This document shows positions 26,897 to 36,725 of a DNA stretch of 64,000 nucleotides, in pieces (the first letter of the stretch is position 1; the number at the start of each line of letters is the position of its first letter). The notes under the pieces were generated by a model that saw nothing but the letters and a program-made list of their open reading frames with translations, made no database searches and had not been told where the DNA came from. A program made the translations under genes and the position numbers. Origin of the DNA: Maribacter sp. BPC-D8 (lineage in GTDB: Bacteria > Bacteroidota > Bacteroidia > Flavobacteriales > Flavobacteriaceae); contig NZ_CP128187.1 in assembly GCF_035207705.1 (NCBI RefSeq), positions 2,170,001-2,234,000 on the forward strand, in the 5' to 3' direction.

Positions 26897-27724
26897 ATGA
26901 AATACATACTAGCGATATACTTCTTAAGTCTAAGTATAATGGTGGCACAGCAACCACAAACAAATTCAGAGAATAACTCCAAAACTTTAGAAGGTTTCTA
27001 CGACTTATCTGAAATGGAAATGCCGACTAAGCTTTACCTACTAGATAATAACTTGTTTCATTACTATGCTATTTTTGGTAGCGTAGATTTAGAAATCTAT
27101 GGTTCATATGCTATAGAAAATAATGAACTTCATCTTCAACCAACCAAAGAGTTATTACAGCCTTATATTTTATTTGCAAGACACAATAACCAGTTAAAAG
27201 ACTCTATTTCCATTAATTATTTTAGTCCTGAACATTACAGAGAAAAAATATTTTTTAAGCTAGATGAAAAATGGGTTACAAACCCAGAAAACAAAGGAAG
27301 TTTAGAAGAAGTACTACTTAAGTATAACATTGGCACAGTTCAAAACATAACCGTAAACCTAACTGCTAGTCAAATACGCGAAACCCCTGTTTTTAATACC
27401 GTAGAAATGTATTCAGGAGAAGTTTCTGAAGGCTATAATGATTTTATAATGCACTATAATCGTTATTACAATATGAGAAAACGTATGGCTAAAACCCCAT
27501 TATTAATAGATGGAAATTCTATTATTAGTGGAGGTGAAAAAAGAATACAAGAACCCTTGCATGAGTCTGATAAAGAAGCAATAATAAACTACATTTCAAA
27601 AGGTGGTATGTTCTCTGACACAACGATAAGTCGTGATAATGAGTTTTACAAAATTGTTCTTAAAAAAGAAGATGCTAAACCTCTTTTACACTTATTGAAA
27701 AATGGGAAAATTACAGAAGAATAA
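26897..27724 (+). CDS. Secreted protein of unknown function
   Basis: The 275-residue protein has a signal peptide (MKYILAIYFLSLSIMVAQQ). The first half is beta-rich (LYLLDNNLFHYYAIFGSVDL, then EIYGSYAIENNELHLQP), like small lipocalin or glycan-type barrels. The second half is helical and has no recognised motif. It is probably periplasmic and co-transcribed with the upstream DUF6688-like gene. Confidence 0.6.
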   Translation: MKYILAIYFLSLSIMVAQQPQTNSENNSKTLEGFYDLSEMEMPTKLYLLDNNLFHYYAIFGSVDLEIYGSYAIENNELHLQPTKELLQPYILFARHNNQLKDSISINYFSPEHYREKIFFKLDEKWVTNPENKGSLEEVLLKYNIGTVQNITVNLTASQIRETPVFNTVEMYSGEVSEGYNDFIMHYNRYYNMRKRMAKTPLLIDGNSIISGGEKRIQEPLHESDKEAIINYISKGGMFSDTTISRDNEFYKIVLKKEDAKPLLHLLKNGKITEE

Positions 27725-27875
27725 AAGAACAGAATACCAAAAAGTTTACGTTTATAAACTAGAACTAGTCGAATATAAATTGGGTAAAGCTGGTATACAA
27801 TAACAAGTTTGGTTCTTAGTTACAATTAAGTAATAAGCTGACTAAACAGGCTTATTATTAGTGACTATCAAAAAA

Positions 27876-28001
27876 ATGAAGCTTTTATATATTTTATTAG
27901 TATTCACTTTTGCTTCTTGTATTCAAGTCAAAAAAGAAGAAAAACAGCTTCATTATAATTCTAAAATTGATACAAAATCAGCAATCAATTTATCTGAATA
28001 G
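27876..28001 (+). CDS. 41-residue lipoprotein
   Basis: This short frame encodes a lipoprotein signal (MKLLYILLVFTFASC, lipobox cysteine at 15) and only 26 mature residues (IQVKKEEKQLHYNSK and a short tail). A full lipobox in so short a frame is unlikely by chance. It could be a real tiny lipoprotein, or the 5' remnant of a longer one, since the frame ends in TAG before a 70-bp spacer. Nothing else convincing was seen in 27725-28071 besides a weak 8-bp stem at 27831-27857. Confidence 0.5.
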   Translation: MKLLYILLVFTFASCIQVKKEEKQLHYNSKIDTKSAINLSE

Positions 28002-28071
28002 GGTCAAAATTTACCGTTAGGTGATAGGTTTTTAAAGCAAACTATTACTTCATTCTATTGAAATTTTATTT

Positions 28072-31000
28072 ATGAAAATTATAAAACTAAATTACCTTTT
28101 TCTACTTTGTTTACTAACTACGGTATTTAGTTATTCTCGACATCCTGTTTTAAGTAGTGATAAAACACCAGATATTAAACAACCGGTAGCACAAGTGTTT
28201 CAGCCTATTTCATTTACAAAGAATAATCTGAAATCTGCAAAAATTTTGTTGAACAGAGCTATGCTCCCACCTTCAGATGATTTTGTAACTACTTGGAAAA
28301 CCGACAACCCAGGACCTTCTAACGATAATCAAATTAAATTATTCGTACCAATTCCTACTGATGGTGATGCCCCTTATGCCTATAATTTTAATGTAGACTG
28401 GGGAGACGGTCAAATTGACAATAATGTAACTGCATCAATAACACATACCTACTCAACTGCTGGCACCTACCCTATTCGAATTAGCGGTGAGTTCCCTTGG
28501 ATGTCTTTTAACTCACCTGCAACATCAACAGCTCCCTTCTTAACCGATAATGAGAAGTTACTACAGGTAAATCAATGGGGTACTCAAGTATGGAGAAGCA
28601 TGGCTCAGTCATTTAATGAATGTCCTAATTTAGAGATTCTTGCAACAGATATTCCTAATCTTAGTCAAGTAAAAAACATGTCATTCATGTTTAATAAATC
28701 CGACAATATCACAACAATTCCCAATATAGAAAATTGGAATACTTCTAATGTAACAAACATGAACGCCACTTTTGCATCAGTTACAAATTTCAATCAAGAT
28801 ATAGGAAATTGGAACACATCAGCTGTTGAAAACATGTCGTATCTGTTTTATGAAAATGCTGAATTTGATTACTACATAGGTAATTGGAATACGTCAGAAG
28901 TAAAAGATATGTCATATATGTTTGGCAGAGCTAATGATTTTAATCAAGATATTTCATTTAAACCTGCAACTGGAGCATGGAATACATCGAAAGTAGAAAA
29001 TATGTCATACATGTTTTTTAATTGCCATGTTTTCAACCAAGATATAGGAAATTGGAATACCTCTAAAGTAGCTAATATGCAACGTATGTTTCTCTTCTCC
29101 TTTCGGTTCAATAAGAATATTGGTGGATGGGATACTTCGCTAGTAAGTACGATGGAATCTATGTTTTCTTTTTCTGATGATTTTAATCAAAACCTTGGGA
29201 ACTGGAATATATCAAGCTTAACGAACGCAAATGATATGTTTGACTTCGGCTCATTGAGCTTAGCAAACTACGATCAATTGTTAATAGGTTGGAATGCACA
29301 ACCACATAATAACAATGTGCCTTTTGGCGCAAGCTATAACACCGATTGGTGTCAAGGTGACGCAGCTAGAACAGCATTACAATCAGATGGATGGATATTT
29401 GACGATGGAGATAAAGACTGTAATAGACCTAATTGTACACAATTAACAACTCCTGCAGATAATGCAACCGATGTAGCAATTACTTCAGATTTAACTTGGA
29501 CAGCGGTAGCCAACGCAACGGGATATCGCATTTCTATTGGTACGACCATGGGTGGCACCGATATTGAGAACGATACAGATATGTTGACCCAAATAAGTTA
29601 TACACCTAGCACTAATTGGGATGAGAACGAACAATATTTTGTAACGGTAACTCCATATAACTTAGGTGGTGGAGCTGCTGAGATATGCACAGAAACCAAT
29701 TTTACAACAGAAACTATTGTCACAAGACCGAACTGTACACAATTAACAACTCCTGCAGATAATGCTACCGATATATTGATTAATGCAGATTTAACTTGGA
29801 CAGCGGTAGCCAACGCAACAGGATATCGCATTTCTATTGGTACTACCATGGGTGGTACCGATATTGAGAACGATACAGATATGTTGACCCAAATAAGCTA
29901 TACACCTAGTACTAATTGGGACGAGAACGAACAATATTTTGTAACGGTAACTCCTTACAATTCGGCAGGCGCAGCAGCGGCAACTTGTACGGAATCTGAT
30001 TTTACAACAGAAACTATTATCACAAGACCCAACTGTACGCAATTAACAAATCCCGCAAATAATGCAACCGATGTAGCAATTATTTCAGATTTAACATGGA
30101 CAGCAGTAGCCAACGCAACAGGATATCGTATTTCTATTGGTACTACTATGGGTGGTACCGATATTGAGAACAACACAGATATGTTGACCCAAATAAGCTA
30201 TACCCCTAGTACTGATTGGGACGAGAACGAACAATATTTTGTAACGGTAACTCCTTACAATTCGGCAGGCTCAGCAGCGGCAACTTGTACGGAATCTGAT
30301 TTTACAACAGAAACTATTGTCACAAGACCGAACTGTACACAATTAACAACTCCTGCAGATAATGCGACCGATGTAGCAATTACTTCAGATTTAACTTGGA
30401 CAGCAGTAGCCAACGCAACAGGATATCGCATTTCTATTGGTACGACCATGGGTGGTACCGATATTGAGAACAACACAGATATGTTGACCCAAATAAGCTA
30501 TACACCTAGTACTAATTGGGACGAGAACGAACAATATTTTGTAACGGTAACTCCTTACAATTCAGCAGGCTCAGCAACGGCAACTTGTACGGAATCTGAT
30601 TTTACAACAGAAACTATTGTCACAAGACCGAACTGTACACAATTAACAACTCCCGCAGATAATGCAACCGATGTATTGATTACTTCAGATTTAACTTGGA
30701 CAGCGGTAGCCAACGCAACAGGATATCGCATTTCTATTGGTACTACCATGGGTGGTACCGATATTGAGAACAACACAGATATGTTGACCCAAATAAGCTA
30801 TACACCTAGTACTAATTGGGACGAGAACGAACAATATTTTGTAACGGTAACTCCGTACAATTCAGCAGGTGCAGCAACTACAACTTGTACGGAAACTGAT
30901 TTTACAACAGAAACTATTGTCACAAGACCCAACTGTACGCAATTAACAAATCCCGCAGATAATGCAACCGATGTAGCAATTACTTCAGATTTAACTTGGA

Positions 31001-32688
31001 CAGCAATAGCCAACGCAACAGGATATCGCATTTCTATTGGTACGACTATGGGTGGTACCGATATTGAGAACGATACAGATATGTTGACCCAAATAAGCTA
31101 TACACCTAGCACTAATTGGGACGAGAACGAACAATATTTTGTAACGGTAACTCCTTACAATTCGGCAGGCGCAGCAGCGGCTACTTGTACGGAATCTGAT
31201 TTTACAACACAAACTATTATCACAAGACCCAACTGTACGCAATTAACAAATCCCGCAGATAATGCAACCGATGTAGCAATTACTTCAGATTTAACTTGGA
31301 CAGCAATAGCCAACGCAACAGGATATCGCATTTCTATTGGTACGACCATGGGTGGTACCGATATTGAGAACAACACAGATATGTTGACCCAAATAAGCTA
31401 TACACCTAGTACTAATTGGGACGAGAACGAACAATATTTTGTAACGGTAACTCCTTACAATTCAGCAGGCGCAGCAACGGCAACTTGTACGGAATCTGAT
31501 TTTACAACAGAAACTATTATCACAAGACCCAACTGTACGCAATTAACAAATCCCGCAGATAATGCGACCGACGTATTGATTACTTCAGATTTAACTTGGA
31601 CAGCAATAGCCAACGCAACAGGATATCGCATTTCTATTGGTACGACCATGGGTGGTACCGATATTGAGAACAACACAGATATGTTGACCCAAATAAGCTA
31701 TACACCTAGTACTAATTGGGACGAGAACGAACAATATTTTGTAACGGTAACTCCTTACAATTCAGCAGGCGCAGCAACGGCAACTTGTACGGAATCTGAT
31801 TTTACAACAGAAACTATTATCACAAGACCCAACTGTACGCAATTAACAAATCCCGCAGATAATGCGACCGACGTATTGATTACTTCAGATTTAACTTGGA
31901 CAGCGGTAGCCAACGCAACAGGATATCGCATTTCTATTGGTACGACCATGGGTGGTACCGATATTGAGAACAACACAGATATGTTGACCCAAATAAGCTA
32001 TACACCTAGTACTAATTGGGACGAGAACGAACAATACTTTGTAAAGGTAACTCCTTACAATTCGGCAGGCGCAGCAGCGGCAACTTGTACGGAAACTGAT
32101 TTTACAACACAAACTATTATCACAAGCCCCAACTGTACGCAATTAACAACTCCCGCAGATAATGCAACCGACGTATTGATTACTTCAGATTTAACTTGGA
32201 CAGCAATAGCCAACGCAACAGGATATCGCATTTCTATTGGTACTACCATGGGTGGTACCGATATTGAGAACAACACAGATATGTTGACCCAAATAAGCTA
32301 TACACCTAGTACTAATTGGGACGAGAACGAACAATATTTTGTAACGGTAACTCCTTACAATTCGGCAGGCACAGCAACGGCAACTTGTACGGAATCTGAT
32401 TTTACTGTTGAATCAAAAATCAATAGCGATCGTTTTAATATTCCAAAATTCTTCACACCAAACAATGATGGTATTAATGACTATTGGGAAGTTTTAGATT
32501 TAGACAATACGATAAAACACATTTACGTTTTTGATAGGTATGGAAAACTAATAAAACAACTTAGTCCAAACTCTCAAGGTTGGGATGGTGTTTCTAATGG
32601 GCAAATACTAATAAGCAGCGATTACTGGTATAATATAACCTTGAAATCTGAACAACAAATCAAAGGTCATTTTACTTTAAAACGGTAG
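28072..32688 (+). CDS. Giant T9SS type B-sorted surface protein: PKD, BspA-like and fibronectin-III-like repeats
   Basis: The 1538-residue protein begins with a signal sequence (NYLFLLCLLTTVFSYSRH). A PKD-like domain follows at about residues 106-145 (FNVDWGDGQ, HTYSTAGTYPIRISG). Residues about 195-430 hold BspA/DUF285-type repeats (FNQDIGNWNTSKVENMSYMF). Ten 100-residue fibronectin-III-like units span about 453-1446 (NCTQLTTPADNATDV, LTWTAVANATGYRISIG). The last 90 residues (IPKFFTPNNDGINDYWEV, then VFDRYGKLIKQL) form a type B C-terminal domain for T9SS export. It is probably a cell-surface adhesin. No PorP/SprF partner is adjacent, unlike the first giant protein. Confidence 0.92.
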   Translation: MKIIKLNYLFLLCLLTTVFSYSRHPVLSSDKTPDIKQPVAQVFQPISFTKNNLKSAKILLNRAMLPPSDDFVTTWKTDNPGPSNDNQIKLFVPIPTDGDAPYAYNFNVDWGDGQIDNNVTASITHTYSTAGTYPIRISGEFPWMSFNSPATSTAPFLTDNEKLLQVNQWGTQVWRSMAQSFNECPNLEILATDIPNLSQVKNMSFMFNKSDNITTIPNIENWNTSNVTNMNATFASVTNFNQDIGNWNTSAVENMSYLFYENAEFDYYIGNWNTSEVKDMSYMFGRANDFNQDISFKPATGAWNTSKVENMSYMFFNCHVFNQDIGNWNTSKVANMQRMFLFSFRFNKNIGGWDTSLVSTMESMFSFSDDFNQNLGNWNISSLTNANDMFDFGSLSLANYDQLLIGWNAQPHNNNVPFGASYNTDWCQGDAARTALQSDGWIFDDGDKDCNRPNCTQLTTPADNATDVAITSDLTWTAVANATGYRISIGTTMGGTDIENDTDMLTQISYTPSTNWDENEQYFVTVTPYNLGGGAAEICTETNFTTETIVTRPNCTQLTTPADNATDILINADLTWTAVANATGYRISIGTTMGGTDIENDTDMLTQISYTPSTNWDENEQYFVTVTPYNSAGAAAATCTESDFTTETIITRPNCTQLTNPANNATDVAIISDLTWTAVANATGYRISIGTTMGGTDIENNTDMLTQISYTPSTDWDENEQYFVTVTPYNSAGSAAATCTESDFTTETIVTRPNCTQLTTPADNATDVAITSDLTWTAVANATGYRISIGTTMGGTDIENNTDMLTQISYTPSTNWDENEQYFVTVTPYNSAGSATATCTESDFTTETIVTRPNCTQLTTPADNATDVLITSDLTWTAVANATGYRISIGTTMGGTDIENNTDMLTQISYTPSTNWDENEQYFVTVTPYNSAGAATTTCTETDFTTETIVTRPNCTQLTNPADNATDVAITSDLTWTAIANATGYRISIGTTMGGTDIENDTDMLTQISYTPSTNWDENEQYFVTVTPYNSAGAAAATCTESDFTTQTIITRPNCTQLTNPADNATDVAITSDLTWTAIANATGYRISIGTTMGGTDIENNTDMLTQISYTPSTNWDENEQYFVTVTPYNSAGAATATCTESDFTTETIITRPNCTQLTNPADNATDVLITSDLTWTAIANATGYRISIGTTMGGTDIENNTDMLTQISYTPSTNWDENEQYFVTVTPYNSAGAATATCTESDFTTETIITRPNCTQLTNPADNATDVLITSDLTWTAVANATGYRISIGTTMGGTDIENNTDMLTQISYTPSTNWDENEQYFVKVTPYNSAGAAAATCTETDFTTQTIITSPNCTQLTTPADNATDVLITSDLTWTAIANATGYRISIGTTMGGTDIENNTDMLTQISYTPSTNWDENEQYFVTVTPYNSAGTATATCTESDFTVESKINSDRFNIPKFFTPNNDGINDYWEVLDLDNTIKHIYVFDRYGKLIKQLSPNSQGWDGVSNGQILISSDYWYNITLKSEQQIKGHFTLKR
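29429..32410 (+). repeat. Ten tandem 300-bp repeats
   Basis: The start of each unit (AACTGTACRCAATTAACAA) recurs every 300 bp at about 29432, 29732 and so on to 32132, with no length variation. Copies are near-identical, with a few variable sites such as GCAGCAGCGG versus GCAACGGC and GAA or CAA before ACTATT. This points to recent amplification or ongoing gene conversion. Confidence 0.92.
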
Positions 32689-32709
32689 ACCAGACTTCTA
32701 ATATAAAAC

Positions 32710-33564
32710 ATGAATTCAATCAAAACAGTTCTCTTTACCGTGTTAAGTATAACACACTTCTCCGTGTTTGCTCAAGAACCTCCTTCTCTTGAACCTAATA
32801 TAGGAGCTGAATATAATTTTGTAGAAAAGAAAGAATTATGGTCTACATGTGAAAAATTATTTACAGATATGACGGTTTGGAATAATTATGATGAAGACGA
32901 AAGAAATAAATTGACAAGCAAATGTGGAGCGTTAGGTTACAGTGAAGCATGTGAAGACATGTGGAGTATTGTTTGTGGTGATGATTGGACGGATGAAGGT
33001 TATAACATTCAAAAGCTAGATAAACAAATACCATTTTGTAGCGTTTCCTCTGCTTTAAGTCCACAGAAAAACAACAACTACAATCATACCAGTATAAGCG
33101 ACTTAAGTTATGCTACTGCCTGGGTAGAAGGTGTAAAAGGAGATGGTATTGGTGAATATGTTGAATTTAATTTTCCAGCGCAACATCCTCGCATTACAGC
33201 TATAAAGATTGCAAATGGTTATATCAAAGACAAAACTACTTGGAAAAATAACTCCCGTGTAAAACAATTAAAAGTATGCGTAAACAATGAAGAGTTTGCT
33301 ATTTTAAATCTAAAAGATGTGTATGCAGAACAGCTTTTTAAGATACCAACAATAGGCTATGAAATAACTTACCGTGGTTACAATGACGATGGTACAAGTT
33401 GGTATAGATATAAAGACGCAAATGGTAACAGTCTCAAATCTTATAATAAAGAAATTGAATCAGGGGATACGATTAGGTTTGAGATTATGAGTGTATATAA
33501 AGGTGACAAATACGATGACACCGCTATAACAGAAATTTATTTTGATGGCTTAGATGTGTATTAA
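32710..33564 (+). CDS. Secreted protein with NADase-type glycan-binding domain
   Basis: The 284-residue protein has a signal peptide (ITHFSVFAQ) and a cysteine-rich helical part (residues 35-100, CEDMWSIVCGDDW). A discoidin-like C-terminal domain follows with ISDLSYATAWVEGVKGDGIG, then EYVEFNF, IKIANGYIKDKTTWKNNSRV and KQLKVCVN. The TAW-x-EG-x-x-G-x-GIGE plus NGY-x-K-x-x-x-x-x-NSRVK pattern matches the NADase-type glycan-binding domain. It is probably periplasmic or surface. It begins a tightly spaced gene run (gaps 1-17 bp for several genes). Confidence 0.7.
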   Translation: MNSIKTVLFTVLSITHFSVFAQEPPSLEPNIGAEYNFVEKKELWSTCEKLFTDMTVWNNYDEDERNKLTSKCGALGYSEACEDMWSIVCGDDWTDEGYNIQKLDKQIPFCSVSSALSPQKNNNYNHTSISDLSYATAWVEGVKGDGIGEYVEFNFPAQHPRITAIKIANGYIKDKTTWKNNSRVKQLKVCVNNEEFAILNLKDVYAEQLFKIPTIGYEITYRGYNDDGTSWYRYKDANGNSLKSYNKEIESGDTIRFEIMSVYKGDKYDDTAITEIYFDGLDVY

Positions 33565-33580
33565 AATTTAAAATGCAGGA

Positions 33581-35554
33581 ATGAAAAAACAATTAGATCA
33601 AATCTTAAGCAAATTAGATAATCAAGATGCTAATCAGCAAGAATTAGGTTTTGAGGCATTGGCAATCATAAAAGAAATATTAAAAGAAAATCCTTTTGAT
33701 ATTGATATGCTAACGCTACGTATGCGTTTAAATACTGATATTTTTGAGAACACCACTCAAATAATAGAAGACGCAACCTTTATAATAGAAAACGACCAAT
33801 TTAAGGAAGATAAAATGGTTGGTTATGATTGGCTATTCTGGGTCTATAATGATTCGCTTTCAATGCCAGATAAAGCAACGGAAGTTATTGAGGAGCAATT
33901 GGTAGAAATGCAAACTCTTTATAGTAAACTTTATGAAAAGGATGAAAAAGAAAGTGAGCTACTAGATAAGTTTGCCATTTTAAAGCATAACAATAATCAA
34001 ACGGATGTTGCCATAGACCTATGGTATAAAGCTTATAAAAAGTATCCATATTTCTATAATAATGGATTAGCAGGTTTGCTACATTTAGAAAAAGGAAGTT
34101 TTAAGATTGCTGAAGAAATATTGCTAACACATTACGCTTGGTCATATGAAAACGAAGATGGGTATCGCTTACAATATGGTATTAAACTAAAAGAATTGTA
34201 TGATGCAAAAAAGTTAGATAAACATCCTACATTATTAGGATTGCTTTTTAATATTATCAGAAATGAAAAAACACATTTTAACATTGAAGGAAAATTAGAT
34301 TTTTTCGAAAAATACTATCCCGAAGTAGAAAAATGGTTAGAAACCTATCCTAATAATGCCTTTTTGTGTACTGCTATTGCGCACACCCATCATTTTGATA
34401 CAAAGAATTTTGTAAAAGCCTATGAAGCTTATTCACAGCTATTTAATTGCGAAAAACATATAGCTTTTACAGATGTAGATCGGATAAAAAAATCAGCAAA
34501 AAAATCGGACAACGATTTTCTAAATCTTCCTTTTAAGTTTAAGGGGAGCTCTTCAGTTATGTATAATGCAATGAGCTCTTTCTCTACTATTTATGATAAA
34601 ACTAAAAAAGAAAAGAAAAAGAAAAAAGCAGCGAAAATAGCAATACAGTATGGTGAAGTAGGTTACCAACAATACAAAGATTATTTAATTAATGGTAAAG
34701 GAGATACTCATAACAACCAACCACATTTATTTGCAATGCTTTGTAATAATTACGCAAATGCACTAGGTAACTATGCAGATACTCTTTCAGATGAGAAAGA
34801 GAAAGAGAAGGAAAAGTTGTATGATTTGGCAGGCGATATTCATATAGAAGGGTATCAAATGAGTCCGTTTATTGAAAATATTAAAAATGCGTCGAGTGAT
34901 TATTTTAAAGCTAAGAATTACAAAAAATCAATTGAGAGTACCTTAACTGTTTTTGAAAACTATAGTCAAGAGTTAAGCACAAACGATAGGCAAAGATACT
35001 TTTTGCGTATGGTAAAATGTTACGTTGGTTTAAAGGATATAGCTAATGCAGAAAAGTATTATTCCCAAGCAAAAAAGCTTTATAATAAGATTGGGCAAGG
35101 AGCAAAAGATGCTGCTTACTATGTCATTTTTTCTGGAAAAATATTTTATGAATATGCCGTTACTGAAGAAAAGGCATATGATAAATATATACCAGAAATG
35201 GAATGGTTTCTAGAACAAGAAGAAATTCAAAACCAAGAACCTAAAGAGGTAGGTTTGGTTGCCTATTACTTAGGGCTCTGCTATAATGCAACTAACCAGA
35301 AAGATAAAGCTGCTGCTGCTTTTCAAAAAACGGTAGACTATTTACAAGATGTTGATGATTGGGAGTTTTACGAAACAAAGTGTGAACAGGCAGAAGAAGA
35401 ACTAGATGCATTAGGTGTAAAGGTCATCAAGAAGAAGAAAAAGAGTAAAAAATCTGGATTTAGACGAACCATAGATGCATTTCTTTTTCCGTTTATGGTA
35501 TTGGCTTTATTAGGTGGTGCTATAGTACAAATGCTAAAAAAAGAAGACGATTAA
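33581..35554 (+). CDS. Large TPR-type helical protein with C-terminal membrane anchor
   Basis: The 657-residue protein is almost wholly alpha-helical, with TPR-like segments such as FKIAEEILLTHYAWSYENED, YVGLKDIANAEKYYSQAKKL and GLCYNATNQKDKAAAAFQKT. It ends in a Lys-rich stretch (VIKKKKKSKKSGFRR) and one membrane helix (LFPFMVLALLGGAIVQM), so it is tail-anchored with the TPR part probably cytoplasmic. TPR scaffolds of this type often sit in effector and immunity loci. No precise family was recognised. It starts 16 bp after the glycan-binding-domain gene. Confidence 0.7.
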   Translation: MKKQLDQILSKLDNQDANQQELGFEALAIIKEILKENPFDIDMLTLRMRLNTDIFENTTQIIEDATFIIENDQFKEDKMVGYDWLFWVYNDSLSMPDKATEVIEEQLVEMQTLYSKLYEKDEKESELLDKFAILKHNNNQTDVAIDLWYKAYKKYPYFYNNGLAGLLHLEKGSFKIAEEILLTHYAWSYENEDGYRLQYGIKLKELYDAKKLDKHPTLLGLLFNIIRNEKTHFNIEGKLDFFEKYYPEVEKWLETYPNNAFLCTAIAHTHHFDTKNFVKAYEAYSQLFNCEKHIAFTDVDRIKKSAKKSDNDFLNLPFKFKGSSSVMYNAMSSFSTIYDKTKKEKKKKKAAKIAIQYGEVGYQQYKDYLINGKGDTHNNQPHLFAMLCNNYANALGNYADTLSDEKEKEKEKLYDLAGDIHIEGYQMSPFIENIKNASSDYFKAKNYKKSIESTLTVFENYSQELSTNDRQRYFLRMVKCYVGLKDIANAEKYYSQAKKLYNKIGQGAKDAAYYVIFSGKIFYEYAVTEEKAYDKYIPEMEWFLEQEEIQNQEPKEVGLVAYYLGLCYNATNQKDKAAAAFQKTVDYLQDVDDWEFYETKCEQAEEELDALGVKVIKKKKKSKKSGFRRTIDAFLFPFMVLALLGGAIVQMLKKEDD

Positions 35555-35571
35555 TATATAATCATTACAAA

Positions 35572-36672
35572 ATGAAACTAACTGTCAACACCCTCCTACT
35601 ATTACTTCTATCATTTTCAAGTCAGTTTTCTTGTAGTCAAGAAAATACTATCAAGAATGACCTTATTACAAACAACATCAAAGGAAAAGTTTGGAAAATT
35701 AGAGAAACTGTTATTTCTCAAAGAAATGAAGAGCTTTTTGCAGATGATACCGGGAAAAAATTGCACGAAGAAAAGTTAAAAGAACCGCTATTTTTTAGAG
35801 AATATGAAAAACAATCTTATACGGAATACAATACCTATGGTGACATAGTAGACTTTGCAGAAACTACTTCTAATTGGAAAAAAAAAGTGACAAATCACAC
35901 AATAAGTTTAGAGTATAATAATACGAACCAAAAAACCAAAAAAACTATTTATAATGATGGTAAAATTTTAGTGGTATATGAATATGACAAGGGAAATGAA
36001 GTGAGGTTAGTTCAATACGATACTTTAGGAAAAAGCATAGGAGTTCATACTTTCGACCATTCTATACCTGACAGCATAACATCATTTATAAGGGGTGCCC
36101 AGAAAATTACTAGGAAGGTAAAGTTAAAAAATGGACACTCAATTAAAGATATTTATATAGATAGTTTGGGGCAAATAACTTTTTCTAGAGCGTATGTTCG
36201 AAATCACTTAAATGACTATACCTCATTTATTAATCGTATAGGAAGAAACACTTATAAAAGCACATACACCTACGTATATGATAAAAGAAATAATTGGATT
36301 AAAAGAAACGAATTTGATGAAAAAGGTAAGATAAAAAATGTAGTAATACGTAACATTGTTTATTATGATGACCCTATACTATATAGTACGGTAGATGATT
36401 TTGTTGGAGATTGGTTTGTTATACACACTAAGTATTTTATGCGACTATCTGCAGACAAAACGTACCAATACGGCTATTTTTGGTTTGGCAACCCAAGGGT
36501 TTCAGAATCAGGAACCTGGAATGCTGATTTTGATACTAAACAGTTAACATTAACTGCGGAAAACCCTAAAAACTCGAAACAATATAAGTTTGAATTTGAA
36601 AATAGTCAAATGGCGTTATTTACCATGGATGGAAAAAATCACTCCATACTTTTAAAGGTATTTAACTATTAA
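35572..36672 (+). CDS. Secreted or lipid-anchored protein with YD-like repeats
   Basis: The 366-residue protein starts with a signal peptide ending in SSQFSCSQ, where the cysteine could be a lipidation site. The middle has motifs like YTEYNTYGDIVDF and YVYDKRNNWIKRNEFDEKGK that recall RHS/YD-type beta strands. The C-terminal 90 residues (DDFVGDWFVIHTKYFMRLSA, then SESGTWNADFDTKQLTLTAE) look like a lipocalin-type barrel. Function unknown. It follows the TPR gene by 17 bp. Confidence 0.6.
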   Translation: MKLTVNTLLLLLLSFSSQFSCSQENTIKNDLITNNIKGKVWKIRETVISQRNEELFADDTGKKLHEEKLKEPLFFREYEKQSYTEYNTYGDIVDFAETTSNWKKKVTNHTISLEYNNTNQKTKKTIYNDGKILVVYEYDKGNEVRLVQYDTLGKSIGVHTFDHSIPDSITSFIRGAQKITRKVKLKNGHSIKDIYIDSLGQITFSRAYVRNHLNDYTSFINRIGRNTYKSTYTYVYDKRNNWIKRNEFDEKGKIKNVVIRNIVYYDDPILYSTVDDFVGDWFVIHTKYFMRLSADKTYQYGYFWFGNPRVSESGTWNADFDTKQLTLTAENPKNSKQYKFEFENSQMALFTMDGKNHSILLKVFNY

Positions 36673-36725
36673 GTTATTCAAAGTTGTTATCAAGTAAAAT
36701 TATAAAGTCTTACATTTTAAAAACC

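Noticed and set aside
27831..27857. 8-bp stem TAATAAGC / GCTTATTA as a terminator
   Set aside because: The stem is weak and no clear T-tract follows; mentioned only within the small lipoprotein entry.
29352..32276. A ladder of 73-83-residue minus-strand frames repeated every 300 bp
   Set aside because: They are shadows created by the tandem repeats in the plus-strand surface protein; the repetition follows the DNA period and adds no independent evidence.
29429..32410. Possible CRISPR-like array
   Set aside because: The repeats are 300 bp, contiguous and coding, with no unique spacers and no cas genes.
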